59,924 nt of DNA. Source: Bacteroidales bacterium. Its GTDB lineage: Bacteria > Bacteroidota > Bacteroidia > Bacteroidales > Marinilabiliaceae. Shown here piece after piece: positions 17,417 through 26,575 of the stretch. Each line of letters opens with the position of its first letter. Position 1 is the first letter of the stretch. The stretch covers positions 1 through 59,924 of the forward strand of contig JAKSLH010000017.1 of NCBI GenBank assembly GCA_024401335.1, given 5' to 3'. The position numbers and the translations under genes are program-made. The notes under the pieces are model-generated. The model had not been told where the DNA came from. It worked only from the letters and a program-made list of their open reading frames with translations, and did no database searches.

Positions 17417-20400
17417 TGTCTGTTGTTTTTATACCATCTGTAGATTATCGGCATCACAAAGATATTGAGCATCGTTGATGTCAGCAATCCGCCCAGCACC
17501 ACGATAGCCATTGGAGACTGGATTTCATTGCCCGACTTGTCGCCGTTGAGCACAAGAGGAATGAGAGCTAACGCCGATGTCAGTGCCGTCATCAATATTG
17601 GGTTCAGGCGGTCGATAGATCCAGTTATTATCGTCTCGTTGAGCGGCACTGTATTGCAGCTCAGATTCTCATATTTAGATATCAATAACACACCGTTGCG
17701 GGTAGCAATGCCCAATAGCGTGATGAATCCAATGGTAGCAGGGATGCTTACCACTCCCGACGTGATCCATACGGCAAATACTCCGCCTATCAGTGCAAGC
17801 GGTAGTGAACACATTACGAGAGCCGCCAGTGACAGCTTCTTGAATTCTCCGAGCAATAACAGGAATATGACGATAAGCGACGCAATGGTAGCTATAGCCA
17901 ATGTACGCTGTGCACTCTTGGCGCTCTCGAACTGTCCTCCATACTCGATACGATAGCCCTCTGGCAGTTCTATCTCATCCTCTAGTGTCGATTGTATCTC
18001 TTCCACAACACTACTGATATCTCTGCCCGACACGTTGGCCGACACCACCAGTTTTCGCTGGACATTCTCTCTTGAGATAGTGTTAGGGCCACCTGTAGAA
18101 ATGATGTCGGCAATCTCTGAAAGGGCAACTTTCTTGCCATTCTCAGTGTCGATCAAAGCATTCTTTATGCCTTCTATTGATTGAGTGTATTCGTCTCGTA
18201 AGCGTATTGTCAGGTCGAACGATCGCTGACCCTCGTATATATCGCCAAGTTTAGCTCCGGAGAAAGCCGTACCCACAAATTCATTGAAGTCCTCCATTGT
18301 TATGCCATAGCGGGCCATGACGGTGCGCTTTGGACGTATCTGTATCTGTGGTGTCTCGACCTGCTGCTCCACGGCAACGTCAACACATCCTTCGATGTCG
18401 CTTATCTCGGCTTTTATCTGGTTGCCAATCATGAACATGCGGCTTATGTCGGTTCCGAAAAGCTTGATGGCGATGTTGGCTTGTGTTCCCGATAGGATAT
18501 GGTCGATGCGGTGCCCTAGAGGCTGGCCCACGGTGACTGCTACGCCAGGTATAGCGTTGAGTCGTGCTCTCACATCATTGAACACCTCTTCGCGTGACCT
18601 GTCGCCAAGCGTGAAGTTGACGTCGATCTCGGCGCTGTTAGTTGCCTGTGAATGTTCGTCGAGTTCGCCTCGTCCTGTACGTCGTGAGGTAGTCTTCACT
18701 TCAGGTATCTCAAGCAGAGTCTTCTCCATCATGTTGCCAAGCTCGTTGCTTACATCGAGAGATACGCCAGGCTTGGTGACAGCCGATATTGTCATAGACC
18801 CCTCGTTGAAGTCAGGCAAGAAACTGCTGCCCATAGTAGAGAACAACCCTATGGCAGCAATGAAGAGAACCGCCGTTGCTATGCCTATAGTACGGCTATG
18901 ATTGAGAGTCCAAGTGAGAGCGCGGCCATATATCTTGTTGAGCCACGCCACCACTTTGCTATCCTTTTCGTTGCGTGACAAGTATTTTTCTGATGTCAAA
19001 AGCGTGTTGCAAAGCAGAGGGGTTGCCGTCATGGCCACTATAAGTGACATGAAGAGAGCTATGATATATGCTATGCCAAGAGGCTTGAGCATTCTGCCCT
19101 CCATGCCCGACAAGAAGAAGAGCGGCACAAAGGCAACCATGATAATGAAAGTGGCATTCATGATGCTTGTGCGTATCTCTTTCGATGCGTGGAACACCGT
19201 CTCAAGCGTCTCTTTGACACTCATTGCACCCCTCTTATGCTGTTCGCGCAGACGTTTGTATACATTCTCTACATCGATGATAGCGTCGTCGACCAGCGAT
19301 CCGATTGCAATGCACATGCCGCCAAGAGTCATCGTGTTGATGTCCATGCCTAAGGCATAGAGCGCAATGAATGAGCCAAAGAGAGACAGCGGGATAGCTA
19401 TGACAGATATGACGGTAGTTCTGAAGCTGCCGAGGAACAGGAATAGTACGATGATGACAAACACAGCACCCTCGAGCAAGGCCCGTCCCACGTTACTTAT
19501 AGATGCTTCGATGAAGTCAGCCTGTCTGAAAATCTTACTGTCGAGCTTCACGTCGGCAGGCAGTGACTTCTGTATGTCCTTGAGGTTGGCCTCTATCTGC
19601 TCGGTAACCTTAAGTGTGTTGATGTTAGGCTGTTTTGATACCGATAAGAGAACGGCAGGCTTGGCGTTTTGTGATGCATGGCCCATCTTCATGGCAGCAC
19701 CTATACGTATCTCTGCTACGTCGGATATTGCGACAGGATTGCCGTTGTACATCTTTATGAAAGTAGCACCCAGGTCGTCTATGTCGTTGGAGCGTCCCAT
19801 GCCACGTATAGAGAACTCGTTGCTGTAGTCTCTCACCACGCCACCCGATGAGTTCTGGCTCATCGTGCGTCCGGCGTTGCTCAGCTCGTCCATTGTCACT
19901 CCGTAGGCGCTCATCTTGAGAGGGTCGGCAACAATCTGATATTCTTTATAGTCGCCACCTATGATTGTCACCTGCGATACGCCGCCGGTGGCCAGTATAC
20001 TTGGCTTGATTACCCATTCGGCTAAGGTGCGAAGGTCCATCATCGATGTAGAGTCGGCTTGCAAGCCTACGAAGAGAATCTCGCCCATCACACTCGACTG
20101 CGGAGCCAGTACAGGCGTCACGCCTTCGGGCAGGACATCGCCTAGGGCAACCATCTTCTCGCTTACTATCTGGCGGGCCTTGAAGACATCCATGCCCCAG
20201 TCGAACTCAGCCCATACGAACGAGTTGCCGCTCAATGATGCAGAACGCACACGTCGCACGTTAGTCGCGCCGTTGATGGCAGTCTCTATCGGGAAAGTGA
20301 CCATACGTTCAACCTCTTCGGCTGTCAGTCCGCTAGCGTCGGTCATGACGACAACCGTAGGTGCTGTGAGGTCGGGGAACACGTCGATATCCATCTTGTC

Positions 20401-20493
20401 GGTCGAATAGATGCCTCCAAGGATCATCATTATCGCACCAACGAGTATCACGAGTCGGTTTGTGAGTGAAAACCGTATTATGTTATCTATCAT
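17413..20493 (-). CDS. CusA/CzcA-family heavy-metal RND efflux pump
   Basis: This 1026-residue inner-membrane proton-driven pump exports metal cations through the adaptor and TolC-like channel. It has twelve membrane segments in two halves with large periplasmic loops. The N-terminus IRFSLTNRLVILVGAIMMIL and the DVFPDLTAPTVVVMTDASGL segment are typical of the heavy-metal RND subfamily. The TM4 region reads AIGSLVDDAIIDVENVYKR with the acidic pair used for proton transfer, and TM10-11 contains TIGFITLLGIATRNGVLLIS. The metal (Cu, Ag, Zn, Co or Cd) cannot be fixed from these motifs. The gap to the upstream adaptor gene is 40 bp. Confidence 0.92.
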   Translation of the reverse strand: MIDNIIRFSLTNRLVILVGAIMMILGGIYSTDKMDIDVFPDLTAPTVVVMTDASGLTAEEVERMVTFPIETAINGATNVRRVRSASLSGNSFVWAEFDWGMDVFKARQIVSEKMVALGDVLPEGVTPVLAPQSSVMGEILFVGLQADSTSMMDLRTLAEWVIKPSILATGGVSQVTIIGGDYKEYQIVADPLKMSAYGVTMDELSNAGRTMSQNSSGGVVRDYSNEFSIRGMGRSNDIDDLGATFIKMYNGNPVAISDVAEIRIGAAMKMGHASQNAKPAVLLSVSKQPNINTLKVTEQIEANLKDIQKSLPADVKLDSKIFRQADFIEASISNVGRALLEGAVFVIIVLFLFLGSFRTTVISVIAIPLSLFGSFIALYALGMDINTMTLGGMCIAIGSLVDDAIIDVENVYKRLREQHKRGAMSVKETLETVFHASKEIRTSIMNATFIIMVAFVPLFFLSGMEGRMLKPLGIAYIIALFMSLIVAMTATPLLCNTLLTSEKYLSRNEKDSKVVAWLNKIYGRALTWTLNHSRTIGIATAVLFIAAIGLFSTMGSSFLPDFNEGSMTISAVTKPGVSLDVSNELGNMMEKTLLEIPEVKTTSRRTGRGELDEHSQATNSAEIDVNFTLGDRSREEVFNDVRARLNAIPGVAVTVGQPLGHRIDHILSGTQANIAIKLFGTDISRMFMIGNQIKAEISDIEGCVDVAVEQQVETPQIQIRPKRTVMARYGITMEDFNEFVGTAFSGAKLGDIYEGQRSFDLTIRLRDEYTQSIEGIKNALIDTENGKKVALSEIADIISTGGPNTISRENVQRKLVVSANVSGRDISSVVEEIQSTLEDEIELPEGYRIEYGGQFESAKSAQRTLAIATIASLIVIFLLLLGEFKKLSLAALVMCSLPLALIGGVFAVWITSGVVSIPATIGFITLLGIATRNGVLLISKYENLSCNTVPLNETIITGSIDRLNPILMTALTSALALIPLVLNGDKSGNEIQSPMAIVVLGGLLTSTMLNIFVMPIIYRWYKNNRQ

Positions 20494-20533
20494 GTCTGTT
20501 GTAGTTGTGGTTCAACGACTGCTCTATTGTCTG

Positions 20534-21727
20534 TTAGTGTACGTGGCCTGAATGTGCATCGAGGCTGCCCGATGTCATTGATAGCTTCACAATTACGGCA
20601 CCTCGGCTGACAACTATGTCGCCTTCGGACAAGCCCTTGGTGATCTCTGTGAATTGACCGTCGGTCTGTCCGATATGCACTTCACGTTTTTCGTAGTGTT
20701 CATCGCCCACCTTGACAAAGACGTAGAAGTCGCCCATTTCCTCTATGAGAGATGTAGATGGAATGCTCAATGAGTTCTTTGTTGTTGCAGTCTTGATATA
20801 CATGTCGACAAAAGTACCTGCGACGATGTCGGCTGAGCCTTGCATCTCGAATGTCACTGGCAGTAGTGGACTGTCGGCCGATGTCGATCGTCCGCAGCTG
20901 ACGAAACGTCCTTTATACTCTTTTATGTCATGCCATTCGCTATCAACATTTATGTTTGCACCCGCTATGTTCTGCAGCTGCTTATAGTAACGAGGCTGTA
21001 TGTTAGCTTCGAGGAATAGGCTCATATTATGGCTAACAGAAGCGATAGGGTCGCCAGCGTTTACCATCTGTCCGTTCTGCACATATAGGTGGCGAATGTA
21101 TTCTGTTTCGGTGGCCTTGACGTCAGAGCGTCCGCTGTTGCTTACATGCTTAAAGTCGTCGGCAATTGCTTTAGCTTTCTGGTAGGCAGCCTGGGCCTCT
21201 GCTAGTTCGCTCTGGCTAACGATATGCTCCGATGCCAGCTGCTCTTTGCGCTTCAGTTCCGATTCTGCTCTCTCAAGTTCCGCATCAGCTTGTTTCTGCT
21301 GCATGTTCAAGCTTCCCTCTATGGCGTTGCTCACGGTAGTCGCTATTGTCTGACCTGCAGATATTCTGTTGCCCACTATAGCAAATGAACTGAGCGAAAT
21401 GATGCCCGATGCCTTGGCTACTATTATATGTTCGTCTTGCAAGGCAGGCTTCACCTGTGCCACGGTCTTTATTGTCTGAAGCATCTGACCGGCTTTGCAA
21501 GTGTCGAGACGGAAGTCGATAAGTTCGGCCATCTCATCGTGAAACTCTACTACATTAGCCGCATGGTGATGCTCTTCAGCCTCTTCGTCGTGGTCGTGGT
21601 CGCCGTCTTTATGTTGATGGTTTTCCAGCTCATGGTTGTGGCCCTCTTCGTCGTGGTGATGATGGGCTTCGTGTGCTGTGCATGATGATAACAATGCAAT
21701 GCACAATAGTTGATATATATTCTTCAT
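20534..21727 (-). CDS. His-rich CusB/CzcB-type periplasmic adaptor lipoprotein
   Basis: This is the membrane-fusion subunit of the metal RND pump, 397 residues. A lipoprotein signal ends at LLSSC (Cys16). It is followed by a His/Asp/Glu-rich segment (about residues 19-57) with a four-His run and many HDH/HNH pairs, an evident metal-binding tail. Then come the barrel-sandwich/lipoyl half (about 90-125), a helical hairpin (about 140-200, QKQADAELERAESELKRKEQ), the second lipoyl half and the C-terminal beta domains. It is the first gene of the three-gene operon, with a promoter box at 21753-21760. The second His cluster at the C-terminus (DAHSGHVH) may also bind metal. Confidence 0.9.
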   Translation of the reverse strand: MKNIYQLLCIALLSSCTAHEAHHHHDEEGHNHELENHQHKDGDHDHDEEAEEHHHAANVVEFHDEMAELIDFRLDTCKAGQMLQTIKTVAQVKPALQDEHIIVAKASGIISLSSFAIVGNRISAGQTIATTVSNAIEGSLNMQQKQADAELERAESELKRKEQLASEHIVSQSELAEAQAAYQKAKAIADDFKHVSNSGRSDVKATETEYIRHLYVQNGQMVNAGDPIASVSHNMSLFLEANIQPRYYKQLQNIAGANINVDSEWHDIKEYKGRFVSCGRSTSADSPLLPVTFEMQGSADIVAGTFVDMYIKTATTKNSLSIPSTSLIEEMGDFYVFVKVGDEHYEKREVHIGQTDGQFTEITKGLSEGDIVVSRGAVIVKLSMTSGSLDAHSGHVH

Positions 21728-21752
21728 TTATATAGCTTTTCACTTTCTGATG

Positions 21753-21760
21753 CAAAGTTA
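21753..21760 (-). promoter_or_regulatory. Bacteroidetes -7 promoter box for the metal efflux operon
   Basis: On the minus strand TAACTTTG matches TAnnTTTG, 26 bp upstream of the adaptor ATG. Just upstream (plus positions about 21774-21796) is a small inverted repeat CAAC-TAG-GTTG that could be an operator for a metal-responsive regulator. No regulator gene is adjacent. Confidence 0.5.
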
Positions 21761-21810
21761 CAAAAATAAAAATGCAACTAGGTTGTATTTGTTGCTGATT
21801 GAATATATGC

Positions 21811-21876
21811 GTTTAGTTATCGTTATCCTGTCGTTATGTTATCGTTTAGCTATCGTTATCCTATGGTTATGTTAGC
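21811..21876. repeat. Two tandem 33-bp repeats, GTTATC-rich
   Basis: The units 21811-21843 and 21844-21876 align end to end with about four mismatches. Each contains several GTTAT/CGTTAT steps. A related sequence is present at 55622-55660 with 18 of 19 bases identical over its core. The rest of the 315-bp gap (21728-22042) holds a promoter box and a terminator but no gene. Confidence 0.65.
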
Positions 21877-21956
21877 GTGTTGTGCCATAGATGGAATGTG
21901 TGTCGATGCGTGTGGGTTTGGGGATAGGCTTTATGCGGTATGGAGGGAATGTGGGT

Positions 21957-22005
21957 GAAAAAATGAGAGGTGGCGTTCACGTTTGAACGTCACCTCTCTT
22001 TTTGT
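21957..22005 (-). terminator. amtB terminator, probably bidirectional
   Basis: A long hairpin (GAGAGGTG at 21965-21972 with CACCTCTC at 21991-21998, plus inner pairing) has T-runs on both sides. On the minus strand it follows the amtB stop by about 40 bp. Confidence 0.75.
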
Positions 22006-22042
22006 TTGCTAAACAAAAAACAAATTAAAGCCGTCAGAATGG

Positions 22043-23434
22043 CTATTTATCTTCATCCTTGAGAATAGTCTGTGTCTCTTCGTCGTAGTATTCAGCGAGT
22101 TCGCGGAGGCGACCGTAGTGCTCGTCGTGCTGTGAACGGTCGAGGCCAAGTGCTTCGCTCTTTTCGGAAACACGCATTGGAACCATCTTGTTAGTAAGCC
22201 AGTAGAGAGCGTAAGTCATTCCGAAAGTATATACAAATACTATAACTATTGCGATAATATGGTTGAGCATAAAGTCGAAGTGAGTAAAGTCGGCAGGGAG
22301 GTTACCGCCTTCAGCTTCATACTTATAAACGAACACACCAGTAAGAATTGTGCCAACAATACCACCTACACCATGAGTAGGGAATACGTCGAGAGCGTCA
22401 TCGACAGAAGTGTGGTTTTTCCAGTGGCAAGCAAAGTTAGATATGACGGTTGTGATGAACGCGATCATGATAGATTCACCTACAGACACCCAGCCAGCAG
22501 AAGGAGTGATAGCCACGAGTCCGAGAACACCACCTACGGCAGCGCCCATGCCCGAAGGCTTACGTCCAGCAAGGCAGTCGACGAGGATCCAAACCATCAT
22601 AGCGGTTGCAGCGGCAGTGTTAGTGTTGAGGAAAGCCTTGATGGCCATACCGTCGGCGTGGAGAGAAGAACCACCGTTGAAGCCGAACCAACCGAGCCAG
22701 AGGAGAGATGCGCCGAGGATTACGTAAGGAACGTTGCCCGGTTCGGATTTCTTGTCCTTACGACGTCCGAGGAATATAGCGCCAACAAGAGCTGCGATAC
22801 CAGAAGAGGCGTGAACTACGATACCACCGGCGAAGTCCTTTACATGCATCTGAGCAAAGAGACCGTCAGGGTGCCATGTACAGTGAGCCAGAGGGCAGTA
22901 AACCACGATGCAGAAAAGCACCATGAATATAGTATATGCAGAGAAGCGTACACGTTCAGCGAAAGAACCCGTGATTAGGGATGGAGTGATGATAGCGAAC
23001 TTCATCTGGAAGAGTGCGTAGAGCGAAAGAGGAATCGTTAGTCCGAGAGAAGCAGAGAGATAGTCGGTCGCTTCACCGCCAACACCCTTAAATAAGAAAT
23101 AAGTGCGAGGGTCACCAAGTATTCCGAGTCCGCCAAGGTCTTCGCCGAAAGATAGAGAGAAGCCTACAACAACCCATATTACAGAAATGATACCCATTGC
23201 TATGATAGACTGGAGTATTGTTGATATGATATTCTTCTTTCTCACCATACCGCCGTAGAAGAAAGACAGACCAGGTGTCATCATAAGCACGAAAATAGTT
23301 GCAGTAATCATCCAAGCAACGTCGGCAGCACAAATGTTGTCAGAGAGAGTCCAAACGGCATCTTCAGGAAGTGCGATGCCAAGAATTGCGAAGAGAGCCA
23401 TGAAGGCCATCATGATAATCCAGCGTTTTTTCAT
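22043..23434 (-). CDS. amtB: Ammonium transporter
   Basis: This is an AmtB/Rh-family trimeric ammonium channel of the inner membrane, 463 residues. An N-terminal hydrophobic segment (1-22) is followed by about eleven transmembrane helices. Family hallmarks are visible: FFYGGMVRKKN, the conserved Asp in VKDFAGGIVVHASSG, the first pore His in that same segment, and the second pore His in THGVGGIVGTILTG. The C-terminal cytoplasmic tail (about 420-463) is acidic. In many bacteria glnK, encoding a PII regulator, follows amtB directly; here no PII gene is adjacent. Expression is probably nitrogen-controlled, but no operator can be assigned. Confidence 0.96.
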   Translation of the reverse strand: MKKRWIIMMAFMALFAILGIALPEDAVWTLSDNICAADVAWMITATIFVLMMTPGLSFFYGGMVRKKNIISTILQSIIAMGIISVIWVVVGFSLSFGEDLGGLGILGDPRTYFLFKGVGGEATDYLSASLGLTIPLSLYALFQMKFAIITPSLITGSFAERVRFSAYTIFMVLFCIVVYCPLAHCTWHPDGLFAQMHVKDFAGGIVVHASSGIAALVGAIFLGRRKDKKSEPGNVPYVILGASLLWLGWFGFNGGSSLHADGMAIKAFLNTNTAAATAMMVWILVDCLAGRKPSGMGAAVGGVLGLVAITPSAGWVSVGESIMIAFITTVISNFACHWKNHTSVDDALDVFPTHGVGGIVGTILTGVFVYKYEAEGGNLPADFTHFDFMLNHIIAIVIVFVYTFGMTYALYWLTNKMVPMRVSEKSEALGLDRSQHDEHYGRLRELAEYYDEETQTILKDEDK

Positions 23435-23497
23435 AAGCTATTCAATAATTTTGTTACTATTCTTTATTGATTTATGATAAACTATAAGTTTACGATG

Positions 23498-23526
23498 CAA
23501 AGTTATAATAATTTTATATTATACAA
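23498..23526 (-). promoter_or_regulatory. amtB promoter
   Basis: On the minus strand TTG (plus 23524-23526) is followed after 18 bp by TAACTTTG (plus 23498-23505), close to the Bacteroidetes TTTG-N19-TAnnTTTG consensus. The predicted leader to the amtB ATG is about 55 nt. Confidence 0.65.
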
Positions 23527-23773
23527 TAGTCTTTACTAAGAATTTATAAGGAAATAGTATTAAATTATATTAAAACATAAGATATTGGTGCTAAAAATGG
23601 ATGGATACAAAGATTATGTGTCGAATTTGTGATAATATATAAGTGGATATTTATTGTTACGAACAGATTGTTAGGTTGTGCTTGTAATTATGTTGCAAGG
23701 GAAAGAAGTTTCGAGCAATTCAGTTATATAGTGTATAATGAGCTATGAATGCTCAATGTGTGAATAGTTTTTC

Positions 23774-23781
23774 TATATTTG
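23774..23781 (+). promoter_or_regulatory. Bacteroidetes -7 box for the thioredoxin-like operon
   Basis: TATATTTG lies 24 bp before the ATG at 23806. A good -33 TTG is not visible, so strength is uncertain. Confidence 0.45.
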
Positions 23782-23805
23782 CAATGAATATTCAATAAGA
23801 AACAG

Positions 23806-25233
23806 ATGAAAAAACTCTTAATTGCATTTGTGCTGATGTTCTTCAGCGTGGGCATGATAGCTCAGGTGGATGTCAAGATAAATGTGGCTAATTATGCGCA
23901 GTCGCCTGTGATACTTGGTTATTACTATAATAATCAGATGCTTGTGAAGGATACAGTTGTGACAGATGTCAATGGTGTAGCTGTGCTGAGAAAAGACAAG
24001 AATTATGATGAGGGTATCTATCTCATATTCTTCCCTAAGAACCAATGTTATTTTGATATAATAATGGGTGACGACCAGAGCTATGAGTTGTCGTGTGACA
24101 CTATGCCTGGCGCCTCGAAGAGAGTGAAAGTGAAAGGCTGCAAGATGATGGAGCAGTTCGTTGGCTATCAGCAGTATCTCGGAACGAAGCAGGAAGAGTA
24201 TAAAGCCCTTTCTGAGGAGTTTAAGCGTTTGGAGGGAGATAGCGTTGGCCAGCAGAGAGTGCGTGACCGCTATAAGGCTATTGATAAAGAGGTGAAAGAC
24301 CGCAATGACGGTATCATCTCGGAAAACAAAGGTAATTGCTTGGCTCTGTTCCTTGATGGTTTGCGAGATATTGAAATACCAGATTTCAATATAGAGGCAT
24401 CGAGTGAGGCAGAGCGAGACTCATTGGTTAGACAGAAGAAGTATTATTATTATAGAGAGCATTATTTTGACAATCTGCCGTTGAGTGACAACAGAATTTT
24501 GAGGACGCCATATTTTGTCACCAAGCTAGACAAGTATTTCACCGATGTTATTCCTCAGATACCAGATTCGGTCTCGGCGGAATGTATAAGAGTTATAAAT
24601 ATGGCGTCGGGTGATGATGAGACGTATAGATATGTTGTATCTCACCTATATAACATGATGAACCAGAGCAAGGTGATGGGTATGGATGCCGCGCTTGTAG
24701 CTATCGCCGACAATTATTATCTGGCAGGCAAGTGCCCATGGGCAGAGCAGAAGTTTATTGATGATTTGCGTGAGCAGGTAGGTAATATCAGATATACATT
24801 GATAGGACATAAGGCTGTAGATCTGAAGAAGATGCCATCAGTGAATCAAGGAGAGTATTTTACTCTGAGTGAAGTAGATGCGCCATTCACCATCTTGGTG
24901 TTCTGGGAGCCATCGTGTGGACATTGTAAGAAAGAGGTGCCACAGCTTAAGAAAGAAGTCTGGGACAAATATGCCTCGAAGGGAGTTAAGATCTTTGCTG
25001 TCTATTGTCAGGTGGAATATGAGCCATGGCAGCAGTTCATAGAAGAGAATCAGCTTGAGGAATGGATGAATGTTTATGATCCATATCGCAGAACAAACTT
25101 CCGTACATACTATAATATTAAGAGTACGCCTCAGATATATATACTTGACAAGGACAAGACAATCATAGCCAAGCGTATAGGAGTTGACCAGATTGGTGGT
25201 TTCCTTGACTTCATGATGAGCAACAAGAACTAA
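23806..25233 (+). CDS. TlpA-like thioredoxin-fold protein with DUF5106-type region
   Basis: This is a predicted periplasmic thiol-disulfide protein, 475 residues. A signal peptide (MKKLLIAFVLMFFSVGMIAQ) is followed by a short beta domain like DUF4369 (about 20-110), then a helical part resembling DUF5106 (about 200-330). The C-terminal thioredoxin fold (about 345-475) carries the active-site CGHC at Cys371-Cys374 in FWEPSCGHCKKEVP and a cis-Pro loop KSTPQIYILDKD. Such Bacteroidetes proteins reduce or exchange disulfides of secreted proteins. It is the first gene of a tight plus-strand run of six genes (gaps of 1-34 bp), so it may service the lipoproteins that follow. Confidence 0.85.
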   Translation: MKKLLIAFVLMFFSVGMIAQVDVKINVANYAQSPVILGYYYNNQMLVKDTVVTDVNGVAVLRKDKNYDEGIYLIFFPKNQCYFDIIMGDDQSYELSCDTMPGASKRVKVKGCKMMEQFVGYQQYLGTKQEEYKALSEEFKRLEGDSVGQQRVRDRYKAIDKEVKDRNDGIISENKGNCLALFLDGLRDIEIPDFNIEASSEAERDSLVRQKKYYYYREHYFDNLPLSDNRILRTPYFVTKLDKYFTDVIPQIPDSVSAECIRVINMASGDDETYRYVVSHLYNMMNQSKVMGMDAALVAIADNYYLAGKCPWAEQKFIDDLREQVGNIRYTLIGHKAVDLKKMPSVNQGEYFTLSEVDAPFTILVFWEPSCGHCKKEVPQLKKEVWDKYASKGVKIFAVYCQVEYEPWQQFIEENQLEEWMNVYDPYRRTNFRTYYNIKSTPQIYILDKDKTIIAKRIGVDQIGGFLDFMMSNKN

Positions 25234-25240
25234 TTACATT

Positions 25241-26263
25241 ATGACAGGAAGAGTGATGTTGAGAAAAATATATTATAACAGCCTGCTATTGATGTCGTCG
25301 GTTGTGGCGTGTCTTGTTGCCGGCTGTGAGAGTGAATTTGGAGAGCAGCTTCCGCCAAAGATATATTTCGCTTCAGAGGGCTATTTTGAGATGGAGCCTA
25401 ATGACACGTTGAAGCTAGAGCCAAAGATAGTATATGACTTAAACAGCACATATACATGGTATGTAGATGGGAAGCCAGTTTCGAATGAGCTTAATTATTA
25501 TTTTGTTCCAGATGGAATGAAAGACTATGAGTTAGCTTTTTCGGTGGCCAATTCCTTTGGGGCAGATACAAGCAGAGTGGAGATATCTGTGCTTAAGAAT
25601 ATCGATTTTTCTAGTTTCCTTAATTACACATTCCCTAAGAAGGCTACAATAGCCATGGAGGTTGATACGTTGGAGAATCTTGGAGGATTTGTGCAGAAAG
25701 ACATCTTATTCAAGAGTACAGTTCTAGCAAGAGACACGAACAATGTAGCGATTTACCATAGCGGTTTTGCGGCGAGCAGCAAAGCAACAACAACGACATC
25801 GCTTGGTCGTCAGGCTTGGGGCTGTGCGTACGTATCTAACAACGGTTCGAACTGTTACATGTCGGTGTCGTGTGACGAGTCGCCCGCTACTGTTGTTTTT
25901 GACAGAGAATATTCGGTGAAATCGTTGAAGCTGGCCAATGACAACTATGTGTATCTGATATCAAAATATGGAGCGATGACGGCCGATTCGTCGGTTGTGC
26001 TCAATTATGCACAAAAGGATGATTATTACAGAATCAGGATATCAGGTCTGGATGCCAATGGCAATGCTACGGGTGCAGAAGTAGCCTATGACCTAATAAA
26101 TTGTGATGCCGACAATCCTGCTAAGTATATCCGTCGTAATGATTGGATGGAGATAGACATGGCTGAGTTGGGGCATGTGTATGGTTTATCGATGGAAGTA
26201 GAGTGTACGATGGCAGATTATCCGTTATTGTTTTGCGTAGATGAGATCAAGTTGCAGGATTAA
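25241..26263 (+). CDS. DUF4465-type surface lipoprotein
   Basis: A lipoprotein signal (hydrophobic stretch ending VVACLVAGC) precedes about 310 residues. The first part (about 40-120) looks like a PKD/Ig-like domain, with TYTWYVDGKPVSNELNYYFV. The rest (about 130-340) resembles DUF4465, a secreted beta-sandwich family with the pattern Y-HSGFA-S and SLGRQAW, then a C-terminal CVDEIKLQ. It is probably exposed at the cell surface and may bind a ligand. The start is either the ATG at 25241 or an in-frame ATG at 25256 that has AGGAAG upstream. It follows the thioredoxin-like gene by 7 bp. Confidence 0.7.
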   Translation: MTGRVMLRKIYYNSLLLMSSVVACLVAGCESEFGEQLPPKIYFASEGYFEMEPNDTLKLEPKIVYDLNSTYTWYVDGKPVSNELNYYFVPDGMKDYELAFSVANSFGADTSRVEISVLKNIDFSSFLNYTFPKKATIAMEVDTLENLGGFVQKDILFKSTVLARDTNNVAIYHSGFAASSKATTTTSLGRQAWGCAYVSNNGSNCYMSVSCDESPATVVFDREYSVKSLKLANDNYVYLISKYGAMTADSSVVLNYAQKDDYYRIRISGLDANGNATGAEVAYDLINCDADNPAKYIRRNDWMEIDMAELGHVYGLSMEVECTMADYPLLFCVDEIKLQD

Positions 26264-26288
26264 TGCCATGATAATAGTAGATAGCAGT

Positions 26289-26567
26289 ATGAAGAAAACA
26301 TTGTTGTTGCCTTTAATGTTTCTGGCCTTAGCCTCGTGCTCCGATAAGTTCGGTAGCGTGAAGGAAGGAATGACCACAGAAGAGATGAAACTTATTGTGG
26401 GCGAGCCAGATAGTGTGCGTAATGATTTCTTTTCAGATGTTTGGTTTTATGACACACATATAGTGAGTGTCGAGAACGACCATGTCACAATGGTACGTTC
26501 CAAGGCCGAGATAAGGGCCGAGATGCGTCAGATGCAGAAAGAGATAGAGAATCTGCCGCGTAGATAG
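26289..26567 (+). CDS. Small BamE/SmpA-like lipoprotein
   Basis: The ATG at 26289 begins a lipoprotein signal, MKKTLLLPLMFLALASC, and gives 92 residues; an upstream in-frame ATG at 26241 would overlap the previous gene and hide the signal. The mature part, VKEGMTTEEMKLIVGEPDSV and FFSDVWFYD, has the GMT-(E/K)xxV-x-LGEP pattern of the SmpA/OmlA (BamE) fold, which elsewhere stabilises the outer-membrane assembly machine. The last 30 residues are a charged helix. Whether it acts in outer-membrane assembly here is not shown. It belongs to the same run of closely spaced genes. Confidence 0.65.
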   Translation: MKKTLLLPLMFLALASCSDKFGSVKEGMTTEEMKLIVGEPDSVRNDFFSDVWFYDTHIVSVENDHVTMVRSKAEIRAEMRQMQKEIENLPRR

Positions 26568-26575
26568 CCAGGTGC

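Larger units (their letters stand above)
23435..23805. other. Divergent intergenic region
   Basis: This 371-bp, very AT-rich gap separates amtB (minus) from the thioredoxin-like operon (plus). It contains one promoter for each direction, listed separately. No small ORF, riboswitch-like structure or terminator stands out in the middle. Confidence 0.6.

Noticed and set aside
17465-20410. Several plus-strand frames over the RND pump gene
   Set aside because: They overlap a single intact pump gene on the other strand and have no motifs, so they are shadows.
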